Of a stretch of DNA of 64,000 nucleotides, positions 35,146 to 45,750 are shown piece by piece (position 1 is the stretch's first letter; every line of letters starts with the position of its first letter). The position numbers were made by a program, and so were the translations under genes. The stretch is from Crossaster papposus. Taxonomy: Eukaryota; Echinodermata; Asteroidea; Velatida; Solasteridae. The DNA is taken from NCBI GenBank assembly GCA_037893245.1, contig JBAIAA010000415.1, positions 1,550,001-1,614,000 on the forward strand, written 5' to 3'. The notes under the pieces were generated by a model. That model was not told the origin of the DNA. It did no database searches and was given only the letters and a program-made list of their open reading frames with translations.

Positions 35146-38100
35146 GTCGTTTCCTGCCGGCTGGTAGTTCTGGAAGGGGTTGTAATTTTCATCCATGACC
35201 TTGTCCAATATGTCTGCCTCTTCCCTTAGTCCCTGCAATACATTCACTCTGGATTGCCAACCTGGCATGTGACTGTGTTTCTCACTTTCAATCAGGACGT
35301 CCACGTACTCTGGAGTGCTCAGTGGGTTTGGTTTCAGCGCAATTTCTTCTAGACGCATGATACTTTTACGCATGTCAGACACTAACTTGTACACACAAGC
35401 GCGGACCCCATTTACTTCTTCGACTTGTTTTTGAATCACCTGTTGTACTGTCATCTTCTTTTCTGATGCATCTTTGTACCTTGTTTTTATGTCTTCATAA
35501 GTCCTTTGTTCCTTCTCAGTATAGAACTCAAACCTGTAAGGCTGATTAAAATGCACACTCCATGCACATTTTTCAGGACAAACAGTACAAATTCCATCTT
35601 TCATTGCCACACACCTGTCTTTAACGGTGTCATCAGCAATACCACATGGGTAGTGGCAAGTGAAGTGGCACTTGCTGCAGTTGGTTATGAATTTTCCTCC
35701 AGTTATCTTAACCGTCTTTGACTTTGGAACTTCAAGAACAAATTTATAGTCTTTGTTTGCCTCGATCTCTGTCTCGTGTTGCTCAAGGAGCTGATGCTCC
35801 CTCCGTAGCTCCTCCAGCTTGCAAATTGCGAAATTAATCTGCGGTTGAAGACCCTTTACTGTCACCTCCAACTGCTTTCTTTCCTCAAGTACTTCTTTCG
35901 TCAGGACAAGACTTTGGGATTCCAGGGTCTGGACTTCAAGAAGGAAGTCTGCCATGTTTTTCTTACCCATATCCCAGAGCAAGTCGACCATATCCACCGT
36001 TTCTTCTTTGCCTGATTTCTTTTTGTAACCCTTGGAATTCTTGCCATTTTCAGAAAACAGTGCAGAGTTGTTAAACTTAAATGCTCTACCGGTGTAGGGG
36101 ATTTCTGCCGCTTTAACTGCAGCCAAAACGGGTGGTTCATCATGGTCTGCGAACGTCACAAGAAGGCGAATGTTGTCTGATATATCCTTTCCAAACACGG
36201 ACAAAATAGAGTCGAACACGTATTTCTGAGGCTGGGTCAACCGAGCCTGAGACGCCTGAACGACGAACCCGATGGCGTCGATGTGATCGATACCGTGAGA
36301 CTCAGAATCCAAGAAGAACTCACGGATATTGTCCATGATCGCCTTGTCCCGTTGGACGCCTCGCGTGTCCCCAAAGCCTGGAGTGTCGATTATAGTCAGA
36401 GTGTAGGGCAAGCTGAGATAATTGTTGCGGTAGATCGTGTAGGATGTGAGAATCTGAGTCTGACTATGAGCTTGAGAAGATCCTTTCGCCTCGTCCACAT
36501 CAACGATCTTGAAGCGGAAGTCATCCTTTCGGTCAACATCCAAGATGTGGTTAGCCATCGCGTTGATGAGGGTGCTCTTGCCCGAGCCAGTTACACCTAC
36601 CATCATGACCACTTTGTGCTCAACACCCTGCATTTGTGGTGGCTCACCGAAAGTGAAACTCTGACCATGTGGTCTGCGGCACACCTTTGCAAGTGGGAAT
36701 TTCAAGATGCGCGGTTTCCCGTTTCCCTTATTTCCGGGTTGCAAAGTTTTTGCATTGACTCTTATTTCGTGTTTCAGAACTTTTTTGGTAAGGAATGCGA
36801 CAAGTTTGCTACTCTCACCCAGTTTATCCTCCTCACCACAAACGGCAGTCACCCAAATGTTGAACTTGGTTTCTGGTATTGCGTTGCTGATGGTAAAAAT
36901 GCAGGAATCGTCATTGGTTTTCTTCTCTTTAACAGCAGCAGTAACATCGAAAATCTGGTATTTGACTCGGTAATGTTTGATGACTTTTTGTTGGCTGATC
37001 AATGTAGGTTTCGACCAAGTGACTTGGATATCGGTTGCCGATATCTGTTCAACTTTCACGTCAGTGGGTGGACTAGCCGGATGCGTGGTAAATGGAACAC
37101 TGGGTTCACTTACTGCCATGAAGCCGTCCTCACACACCAGTACTACACTAATTATGTAGGTCGTGTTCGGCATTAGATCAGGCAGTGTATAGCTTTCGAC
37201 CATACTGTTGGTAAGCACCTGTTTCCACTTTAATTCTGCTGACTGCTTTTCTTCAACCTCGGCTAAATTTATGAAAAATTCCTTTAGCTCCACGCCTAGA
37301 CCTACTTTGACAGGGCCGGTCCACTTTATGTGGACACTTGATGCTGTAACATCAACCAGCTCTGGTTTGCCCGGTTGGCTCACAGGACACGTAGTGCAGA
37401 TATCGCTGTTCACACTGGGAAGACTAGTTACACCAGAATCATAAATGGCAACTACCTGAAACACGTAGGATGCGTTAGTTTCCAACTTGCGTACGGTGAA
37501 TCTTCCCTCCGAACTTCCAGTCTCTACTTCTGGTTGCGAAATTGGCGCTCCCGCATTGGCAACCTTACAATAATTGATGACATAACTTCGGATGGTGATA
37601 TTTGTTCCCGACTGAGCAGGATGTTCCCACTCAAGAGCAATGCTTGATGCTGAAGTAGAGCGTGCGTTGGGCTTCTCTGGAGGGCTGGCCGGTAGAGTCG
37701 TAACCCTGTCACTGCTCTCACCTTCTGGACTGACGCCTACTGAACAGACTGCTGTGATCTGAAATTCTAAGGCTTCATTTGGCTCCAGGTTCTTAAATGT
37801 GAAGCAAGTATCTTCCCTTTCTGTGCAAACTTCATCAAGAATAGCATCAGATTTCTTTTTTCCACGAAACCTCTTGGATTTGATGATGTACCTCTGTACA
37901 CCGTCCTTGCCATGATCTGGCGGAGACCATGAGACATTGACAGTATTATGATCGATGACGTCACACTGAGGCTTTCCCGGCTGGCTTGGTGGCTCGAAGT
38001 CTTCTTGGGCAAGTGTGCCTTGCTCGTACAATAAGACTGTGCCACCGGCTCTAGCCTCTTCTCCGTTCGATGAGCCAACATCAAACCCAGTAACGATAAA

Positions 38101-39495
38101 CTTGGTGCATGTTGACTCACGGTTACTGCGAAAGAAGTTGGCGAACAGTTTCGCCTTGGTTCTCAAAAACTTCATCACAGAGCCATCGTTATACCACTGG
38201 TGAAAGCTATAGTTGCTTTCCTTTCTCGTGGCTAGGTACTGGGACAGGGACATTAGATACCCTTCCTTGTTTCCTGCCAGTCGAAAGGTAAGACATACGA
38301 CATTATCTATGCCTGGGTCCATCAGGATATCATCCAAGCTTTCCTGAGACCTAACAATATTAATGTCACCAGGCAGATATTTGACGTACAACGTCACGGC
38401 ACTCAACTCTTTGCGCTTGCTTTTTAGCCAGGCATCGAGTTCTTCCAGTTTGAAAGGAGACACTGTTGCTGCTTTCTGCAGCATTTCTTTCAGGACGCTT
38501 TCCCCATCGCTGCCTCCCTGGATTAAAGGCAACAAGCGCGCAAATTCTCTCTGGAAATCTACCTTGTACTCACTAAGCATTCGTTTAAATAACGCAAACT
38601 TTTCGGCAAACTGTGGAAAATCTACGCACAGCGGATCGACCGCCATTTCGCTGGCTCGCGCGGAACAGCGCTCTAAACCCTCCAAAAATTCTTGCGCCTG
38701 TGAGAGCAGACCATCGCTCACAACCTTGCATACCCGGGCTGCTCTCGAATCCAGCTTGTGCAGTGGGTACAAAAAGAACTTTACCGGAATTGCATCAACC
38801 TTAATCATATCAGGTATCCCTATCAGTAACTTGGAAGCAGCACTGTAATCTAAGTGGCTATCCTCTACATCTAAATCACAGTGAATCTTGTACTCTACAT
38901 CGCTCGCTTCCTTGGGGTCGAACGCGCATGAATTGCCTCCCTCGTCGGGGGCGGAACTGAATTTAGTCACTACGGAAATGATCGACTTCAGACAATCATC
39001 TTTTGTTTCTTCCCCACAACGTTTGTCAAAGACAAAGAAAGTGTTGGCCCCGTACAAAATCCCCACCACTACGTGAGTGGCCTTCCCTTCTGTGATCACT
39101 TCTGAATTCTGAATTTTGCAACTAGCCAGTTGTTTGAGTGGCAGGTGTTCAATCGCACCAGTGGCTTTAGAGTGCACGGAAAGGCGACACGTACCTTCTG
39201 GCGGCGGCTTATCACTCAGAATCTTAGCTGAACCCGCCGGTTGCACTAAATCAGCCAGAATGCTGGCTTTCAGAGACTCGTCCACTTCAAGAGCTTTGGA
39301 TTTTCCGTTGAAGGAATGGGACCTCACGAGAGTCACTTTGTGACTTTTCTTCTCACTGACCTGCTTTTGCGTTGATGTAGTCTCGTCGTCCCAAAGAGTG
39401 GCACCAGGCGAGATGATTTGATGACTGCGGCAATCATACAGGGTACCCAGGCACATCCGTCTGCCGAGGGAGGGGAGCTCCAACGTGCCCTCCAT
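35098..39495 (-). CDS. Large fusion: stonustoxin-like N-domain, thioredoxin-like, four FN3, P-loop GTPase, Cys-rich tail
   Basis: A single open frame of 1,465 codons with no intron. ATG at 39495 is the first ATG after an in-frame stop; seven codons of open frame precede it. Residues ~1-250 match the stonustoxin/verrucotoxin N-terminal domain (MEGTLELPSLGRR, LGTLYDCRS, PGATLWD), a MACPF-like fold. A helical domain (~255-365) and the family's thioredoxin-like domain (~366-475, VKYLPGDINI) follow. Four fibronectin type III domains lie at ~507-600, 604-702, 707-806 and 808-903 (each opening SQPGKP, SPPEKP or SPPTDV). The GTPase domain at ~958-1148 has the P-loop GVTGSGKST (967-975) and DTPGFGDT (1037-1044). 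Then come a coiled coil (~1190-1245), a Cys/His cluster (~1273-1311, CSKCHFTCHYPC, CTVCPEKCAW) and a helical end. No signal peptide or membrane segment is seen, so a cytosolic protein is likely. Fish relatives include venom subunits and non-toxic proteins; nothing here shows toxicity. GTPase-driven assembly is an inference. Confidence 0.9.
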   Translation of the reverse strand: MEGTLELPSLGRRMCLGTLYDCRSHQIISPGATLWDDETTSTQKQVSEKKSHKVTLVRSHSFNGKSKALEVDESLKASILADLVQPAGSAKILSDKPPPEGTCRLSVHSKATGAIEHLPLKQLASCKIQNSEVITEGKATHVVVGILYGANTFFVFDKRCGEETKDDCLKSIISVVTKFSSAPDEGGNSCAFDPKEASDVEYKIHCDLDVEDSHLDYSAASKLLIGIPDMIKVDAIPVKFFLYPLHKLDSRAARVCKVVSDGLLSQAQEFLEGLERCSARASEMAVDPLCVDFPQFAEKFALFKRMLSEYKVDFQREFARLLPLIQGGSDGESVLKEMLQKAATVSPFKLEELDAWLKSKRKELSAVTLYVKYLPGDINIVRSQESLDDILMDPGIDNVVCLTFRLAGNKEGYLMSLSQYLATRKESNYSFHQWYNDGSVMKFLRTKAKLFANFFRSNRESTCTKFIVTGFDVGSSNGEEARAGGTVLLYEQGTLAQEDFEPPSQPGKPQCDVIDHNTVNVSWSPPDHGKDGVQRYIIKSKRFRGKKKSDAILDEVCTEREDTCFTFKNLEPNEALEFQITAVCSVGVSPEGESSDRVTTLPASPPEKPNARSTSASSIALEWEHPAQSGTNITIRSYVINYCKVANAGAPISQPEVETGSSEGRFTVRKLETNASYVFQVVAIYDSGVTSLPSVNSDICTTCPVSQPGKPELVDVTASSVHIKWTGPVKVGLGVELKEFFINLAEVEEKQSAELKWKQVLTNSMVESYTLPDLMPNTTYIISVVLVCEDGFMAVSEPSVPFTTHPASPPTDVKVEQISATDIQVTWSKPTLISQQKVIKHYRVKYQIFDVTAAVKEKKTNDDSCIFTISNAIPETKFNIWVTAVCGEEDKLGESSKLVAFLTKKVLKHEIRVNAKTLQPGNKGNGKPRILKFPLAKVCRRPHGQSFTFGEPPQMQGVEHKVVMMVGVTGSGKSTLINAMANHILDVDRKDDFRFKIVDVDEAKGSSQAHSQTQILTSYTIYRNNYLSLPYTLTIIDTPGFGDTRGVQRDKAIMDNIREFFLDSESHGIDHIDAIGFVVQASQARLTQPQKYVFDSILSVFGKDISDNIRLLVTFADHDEPPVLAAVKAAEIPYTGRAFKFNNSALFSENGKNSKGYKKKSGKEETVDMVDLLWDMGKKNMADFLLEVQTLESQSLVLTKEVLEERKQLEVTVKGLQPQINFAICKLEELRREHQLLEQHETEIEANKDYKFVLEVPKSKTVKITGGKFITNCSKCHFTCHYPCGIADDTVKDRCVAMKDGICTVCPEKCAWSVHFNQPYRFEFYTEKEQRTYEDIKTRYKDASEKKMTVQQVIQKQVEEVNGVRACVYKLVSDMRKSIMRLEEIALKPNPLSTPEYVDVLIESEKHSHMPGWQSRVNVLQGLREEADILDKVMDENYNPFQNYQPAGNDKTPNLLVRIWTSLTS

Positions 39496-39540
39496 CAGGA
39501 CGATGAGTTCAGACACTCTTGACCACTCGACTGATGATGT
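39496..39540 (-). promoter_or_regulatory. 5' leader of the stonustoxin-like/GTPase gene with possible acceptor
   Basis: On the minus strand TTTTAACTATAG ends at 39541, a plausible 3' splice site 45 bp before the ATG. If used, a 5'-UTR exon lies further right; none was identified. Confidence 0.3.
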
Positions 39541-40790
39541 CTATAGTTAAAACATGAACACATATTGCCGATATATACCTTTCATCGCTTAGGCCTATGT
39601 CAAACAATAAAGGTAAGACACACCATTGGTAATTGCTTGAATTATCAGGAATGGGTGGATTTGGGGGTTGTATGTATATAGTTTAACTGACCTGTCCAAA
39701 GTTTTAGAATGATAGATTAATAGTAAATATAAGCTTTGAGATAGTTTGAGCTATTTCTGGATAAGAATACACGTACAGTTTTGCGATGATGGATGGATGT
39801 TAATGTATAGCACACAATTCCCAATTGTGATTTGTGATGACAACACACTGTGCCGGTAACTATATACTGAAGACAGAATACAATTTGTTTAATATATTAA
39901 AATAGGAAGAAAGAAAAATTGCAACAGTAAAGAAAATAGCTTTTAAATTGTACCTGGTGTTTCAACCCGACAAGTCCACAGATTGGTCACAATCAAATCT
40001 GGGGAAACAAATTGTAAACTGATATTGATATACAAGTAGAACTGAGTCATTTTTTGCTGGTATATTTAAATTGTTGTCTTGTGTTTCAAAATCATAATTA
40101 ATTTGATTCAATATTTAAAATGGTTCGATTTATTTGTATATACGTAACTCTTCATTTACAACATTTTGTATTTTATGGTATTCTCACCCAACAAGCTCTA
40201 TTAGATCATAATTATAAGAATCCACGTCTGCCAAAGTCTCGAAGATCAAATTCACTTTGTCTGGAGAGGGAAATAAGAAGAACAAATGCCCATTTAAGTT
40301 ACTGGATTTCTTCTTTTTTTGGGGGGGGGGGAGCATACAAATCCAGTATATCTCAGATAATTTCTTCGGATACTCTATAACAAAACGGGCATTTCTGTAC
40401 TAACATTTATCACTGAAAAGTCTAAGCTTCAGTATAATTCGCTGTGCTCAAGAGTTTGGAAATGTACGACAAGCCTTTTAGTGAAAAAAAAACCACAAAA
40501 CGATCAATACAATTGTCCATCAAGCAATTTGGCATTTCAAATTCAATACAAAAAAATGAAACTAGCATAAGAGAGACAAAAAGCTTCACTAAATAGAATG
40601 TCGTTACAAACATTGAGTTCGTTGAGTTTGGTATTTCCATTCTTTACATTATCGAAATGCATGTGTCATTATTGTTAAAGAGACAGAAGTCAAACATTAA
40701 GGCCTCAGCTTTGTGTGTGGCGCCTATACGAAGTTTTGTGGGCACTATCCAGTCCTAAATTGTGTTCACACGCTGACCGTATACGTATAT
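39541..40790. other. Upstream region of the stonustoxin-like/GTPase gene
   Basis: AT-rich with no supported gene. No clear promoter could be read. A run of 10 G lies near 40,321-40,330. Confidence 0.4.
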
Positions 40791-40796
40791 GAGGTA

Positions 40797-42960
40797 GGGC
40801 TCTATGTCGAGATGTGTTACAGTTTAATCAGGTTAAGTTTTCGAAACAAAAATGTGTAACTTCAGCATGCTTCAATTAATTTTGATACAATTTGGAAGCA
40901 GTAACTCTTGACACAATAATATTCTTCATCGGGTTTAGTTTAAAAGTCATTTAGGGGCCATCTGAGGTCGTCGTCAGTTAAACATGCACAAAAGTAGTTT
41001 TTTTAAGAACGAATAAACATAATAGGGGTCGAGTGCGGGAAAAGGCGACACGGATCACTTTTTTTACATGTCCGTCTTTCTTTACTTGCTTAGTGTTAGT
41101 GTTTGCCACATACATTGTATAAGTATAATGATATTTTTTCACTGGCAGCAATGAATGCACGAGTCGACTGCGTCTATACAAAAGTCACGGTATTTACATA
41201 CAAAGCCAAGTTTACGACAGACTGGGATTTTCCCAGAGTGAGAAATCATCTGACGTCATTCAGGATGATCATTTTATTTTCGAACGTGTAGTTGGTTACA
41301 GAGCCCTGAAATAACTAAAGTAGCACTTCCGCTATTACTACCAAATTAAACATTTAAAAGTATAAAGCCAATATCCTAAAATAATATAAAGCGTATCCTA
41401 AAATACTATAAAGCCAATAGTTATAGTTATAGTTATAGTTATAGCTATAGTCGATTGTAATCAGTCGTCTAGGTATTCCGCTGGGTATTCTAAGTTTTTA
41501 CGTGAGCTGGAGAGGTGTTAAAAGGTACACACTGCGTGCCTTTGCTGTAATTGGCGAAACGAGATGGGTCAGGGGGTACATATTTTATAGTAAATGTTGT
41601 GGCGCTGATCTGTTTACACTTTTGTGTTTATAGAAGCTGGCAAAACAAAGAAATAAGTGCTGTTCTTGTAGTAGGGGGAGGGGGGTCATAATATTAATTT
41701 ACATGTATATTTATATTTGAAATCTACAATGTTTTGTCCTGTAATCATATAAAGCAATGTCATATTATGTGCTAGTAAGAATCCGAGATTTGTAGTTGTC
41801 CAGTTTTGAGGCATCAAAATAGTAGTCAAAGTAAAATCCTAATTTCTGTTAGCAAAAAATTGAGTTTTTTAAAAACAGGTGTCGCAATTCCTGAAAACCT
41901 AAAATTCTACTAGCAGAAAATCAGAAAATACGGTTGTCCACTTTTGGCGCTCCATACAAGGGTCTATCTTGGGCAAGACTAGGCGTGTTACATTCTAATC
42001 AGGTTAAGTTTTTGAAACAAAAATGTGTAACTTCAACATGCTTTCATAGATTTTGATAAAACCTGGAAGCAGTAACTCTTGATACAATTCTTCATCGGAT
42101 TACTGAGTTTAAAAGTCATTTAGGGGTCCTCTGAGGTCGTCGTTTAAACATGCACAAAAGTAGACTTTTTTAAGAACACATAAACCTAATAGGGGTCGAC
42201 TGCGGGAAAAGGCGCCACTCGTGATCCAATTGGATCACTTGTTTTACATGTCCGTCTTTCTTTACTTGCTTAGTTGCTTTGGTTTGATTTTTTTCTTTCG
42301 AATTTTATGCTCCAACAAACTACAATAAAGTGTTAGTGTTTGCCACATACATTGTTCATGTATAATGCAGCAATGAATGCACGAGTCGACTACGTCTATA
42401 CAAAATGTCACGGTATTTACATACCAAGCCAAGTTTACGACAGACTGGGATTTTCCCAGAGTGAGAAATCATCTGACGTCATTTAGGATGATAATTTTTT
42501 CGAACGTGTAGTTGGTTACAGAGCCCCGAAATAACTTAGGTAGCCCTTCCGCTATTGTTACCAACTTAAACATTTCAAAATATTAAGCCAGTATCCTAAA
42601 AAACTTTAAAGCCAATATGACAAAGTTATAGGTATAGTCGATTGTAATCATCGTCTAGGTATTCCGCTGGGTATTCTAAGTTTTTACGTTTTACGAAGAG
42701 ATGTTAAAAGGTACACACTATTTGCTTTTCTGTAATTTGCAAAACGGGATGGGTTAGGGATGCATATTTTATAGTAAATGTTGTGGCGCTGACCTGTTTA
42801 CAGTTTTGTGTTCGATAAACTGGAAAACGAAGAAAAAAATGCTGTTCTTGCAGTCGGGGGGGGGGGGGGGGGGGCCGGCCCGGGTCATAATATTTATTTA
42901 CATGTATATTTATATTTGAAATCTACAATGTTTTGGCCTGTAATCATATAAAGCAATGTA
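40797..42960. repeat. Diverged tandem duplication, two ~1-kb copies, period ~1.2 kb
   Basis: Copy 1 (~40,797-41,765) and copy 2 (~41,975-42,960) share ordered blocks: AATCAGGTTAAGTTTT, GGAAGCAGTAACTCTTGA, GAGTCGACT, CTGGGATTTTCCCAGAGTGA, CTAGGTATTCCGCTGGGTAT and ATAAAGCAATGT. The block GGTCATAATATT recurs after 1,198 bp. The copies differ by many substitutions and by a (GTTATA)n microsatellite near 41,418-41,445 and a G-run near 42,856-42,874. The ~210-bp spacer is unrelated. Confidence 0.8.
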
Positions 42961-44800
42961 ACGTTAGCATCATTCATCTATTTAAATTTTCTACAGTATG
43001 GGGGGGGGGCATTGCAGTACCCCCCTCCCCCTTCTAGATCTGCCAATGGTGGTACATGTTCGAGGGGGACTGGTAACCACACTGTAAACAAATAACCGTA
43101 AAATAACGGGTTTTCCCACCGGTAAAGAAACAAACAATTGCCGTATTTTTATTTCAACGGATTTTAGACGTAAAATTACAGTGTCAGTAATGTCCCTTAA
43201 AAATATCACGTTCAAAATCCATTTTCCTGCGAAATAATAATAATTCATCATAATACAAGCTAGCTGTTCGACACGGTTTCAAAATGAGAAAAATCAAGAA
43301 CGATTGATCAAAACTGCAACCAAACTGCCCCCCGGTGGACGGTTCGGTATACGGTCGGGACAGGCAACCCAGATATGACCAAAATTGGCTGCTCAAACTT
43401 ATCAATTGTTGTTAAATTGATATAGGCCTACTAGTGGTGCGAAATACGGTACCCTCTGGAGACATGAACACAATGTGTACAATGGAGATAAAACGTCTCC
43501 GGAGGGTAAATTTCTATAGATGAATAGGTCTCCACTGGGAATTTCACGAATTAGATTTTTGGATTTTACTTAAATTACTCAAAAACTAGGATTAGGATGT
43601 GGGTTAGGGTTAGTGTTTGGGTTAGGGTATAATATAGGGTATATTGGGTCGAAATTTCAACCCAGGAAAACAATTATGGTTAAAATGGGAGCATTTTGAA
43701 GAACGTGCTCGACTTTCTAACCATTTTGTACACGAGAACAAAGCCATGTCTCCACAGTGATACAAAAATGCGAAAGTGTGTATACACACAGTCATATCCT
43801 TTGTATTTGTGTAGGCCTATAATGAATAATTCAAGATGAGGCTCAAACTCGGTCGCTAATTAAATCCCTCTGAAAAGCAATGAAGAATCGTCGAAAACTA
43901 AGGTTAAAGTTAAGAATTGCTTGCTAACTAACGCAAGACCCTTGTCAGGATCCAACATTATGTACGTTTGTCAAACGCCGGCTCCAGTGTGAAAATGGTT
44001 CCAGCTGCATTTCGTAAACTACGCGGAATTTGAAAAAGAGTCACGTCGTTAACGTGAGTGCGCGCGCCCTCCAACGGCCCGGTCCAAGGGCAGCTTTTGC
44101 TGAACAGGCTCTGTCTGTGGGGAGTCCCTTGAGCAACGACTACAATGGTTGAAGGGCAGCTTTTTGACTATTTAATGTTATACATTTTCATTTTTTTTTC
44201 CTACGACCGAGGTTTAGGCCTAACGTTAAGTGTGAATATAAAAATAATAATATTAACAATTGTTATTATAAATACGTTTACAATAATTAAATTGTTCGCC
44301 TACATCACGTATAAACGGTATATTAATATTATTAGGCCAATTTTTTTTAGTAAAAACTTACCTTCGTAATTTAAATGAAATAAAATAACAATTTTTATGG
44401 CGAAATAATCACGTGCTCCTGTAAAAGTGCGCCCTCTGTTGAAGACTGTGTGAATTGTTTACATTTCAGAATTCATTTTTTACACAATCTGTTCCTCGTG
44501 AGTTTCGGGGTCCCTGTCGTGTTGAGGAAATTAGTTTGTTTACTAAAATAATGTAATCCAGAAAACAGGTAAGCATATGGCTTGTGCACAGGTAACCCCC
44601 TTAATTTTTGTGTTATTTTCTTCATCGGAGAATAGGTGCCTTGCCCCTAGACCTAGTTCAGTTGTAATTGCAATTGTAGCCCAGTATTCGGACGCATTTT
44701 TCTTTTTGGCTTTAGCGTTTTGAACGTAAACAACTTAAATTGTTACCTTAAATTAATAGGAATAAAGCCATTTAAAATAGATTTTTAGATTGTCATCATG
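42961..44800. other. Intergenic stretch
   Basis: No gene supported. Words GGTCCAAGGGCAGC (44,085) and GGTTGAAGGGCAGC (44,147) belong to a motif family repeated at 51.8-53.0 kb. A splice-donor-like AAACAG|GTAAGC at ~44,568 follows a possible 5' leader, without coding evidence. Confidence 0.45.
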
Positions 44801-44981
44801 AGCCAAGTCGTACATACGCGGGCCAAGTCGTACATACGCGGGCCAAGCAGGCCTTGCGCTAATTTTTGTTCCTGGGTAGCCCACCAGGCTAGCAAACTGC
44901 AGATTTTACTAGCCCATTTACATTTTTGCTAGCCCGTAAGCACAATGCACAAAACTATTTGTTTGGCGCCCACGCGCACGT

Positions 44982-45027
44982 ACGTGTACGTACCACTGAC
45001 CTCTAGAGGTCAGTGGTACGTACACGT
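44982..45027. repeat. 46-bp perfect palindrome
   Basis: ACGTGTACGTACCACTGACC TCT is followed directly by its exact inverse; the centre is CTCT/AGAG at 45,004/45,005. A second, 5-prime-shortened copy of the inner palindrome follows at 45,028-45,050. Confidence 0.85.
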
Positions 45028-45046
45028 CACTGACCTCTACAGGTCA
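44997..45046. promoter_or_regulatory. Two everted nuclear-receptor-like half-site pairs (ER4)
   Basis: TGACCT-CTAG-AGGTCA at 44997-45012 and TGACCT-CTAC-AGGTCA at 45031-45046 are both perfect AGGTCA everted repeats with 4-bp spacing. Everted AGGTCA pairs can bind nuclear-receptor dimers; binding here is only a sequence inference. Confidence 0.35.
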
Positions 45047-45750
45047 GTGGTACACGTACGTACATTCGTAGTCGCGTACACAGAGGGCGCTGTTCTGAAC
45101 AGACTCTTTATCAGATGCTACTACGTATGACACGGCAGAACACTCATGTACATGTACTATACAGCTACGCAGTGGGCCGTTATGGTAAGAAAGGCTTAAC
45201 GATGTGAAAGAGAATAGTGCACATATGTGCGATACCCTGCGCCGTAGTTTATACTATACTAATCTCACTAAAGCCCACCGGTCTACTCTGTTCGTGAGAT
45301 CGCAGTGCACTGCATGCACGCGTGGATCGAGCGCTCCCAGGCTATCGATAATCATTCCGAAAAACACAAACAAAAGACAGTTTATACTCAGTTTATTTTG
45401 ATCCGATATTTATTTAATACACAAAAAGACAATAACAATTTTAACATGTATTTTGAACTAAACCTTTACAGGTAGGTTACTGAATTTTTCACTAGCCCAA
45501 CGGGCAACAAAGGAAGTGGGTCTGGGCAGCCCGGAGCAGTTTTCGCTAGACTTTGTACACCGGGCTAGTACTATTTCGAGGCCTGCCAAGTCGTACATAC
45601 GCGGGCCAAGTCATACACGTACGCGGGCCAAGTCGTACACGTATGCGGGCCAGGTCGTACGTACGCGGGACAACTCGTATGCAGATTGGTCAACTCGTCG
45701 TAGTCGTACGAGGGACAACTTGTACGCCATTCAACTCGTACACAGGCCAA

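Larger units (their letters stand above)
44848..45585. mobile_element. hAT-like non-autonomous element
   Basis: The left end reads CAGGCCTTGCGCTAATTTTT and the right end, inverted, CAGGCCTCGAAATAGTACTA then GCCCGG. This resembles the CAGGGCTCGAAATTA ends of hAT elements in marine invertebrates (from memory). The 8-bp duplication cannot be checked because the flanks are themselves tandem repeats. No transposase. Confidence 0.55.
44802..45750 (+). repeat. 20-bp minisatellite (GGCCAAGTCGTACATACGCG) split by a hAT-type element
   Basis: Two and a half exact units lie at 44,802-44,847, and degenerate units (GTACACGTATGCGGGCCAGG, ACAACTCGTACG) at 45,586-45,750. The 738-bp insert starts and ends next to CCAAG of the array. 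Confidence 0.75.

Noticed and set aside
36283..37176. 297-codon open frame on the plus strand inside the fusion gene
   Set aside because: It lies wholly antisense to a well-supported conserved coding sequence and has no family features; it is a shadow frame.
44460..44575. Possible 5' leader ending in AAACAG|GTAAGC
   Set aside because: The donor is good but no coding exon, promoter or downstream acceptor with a frame could be linked to it.
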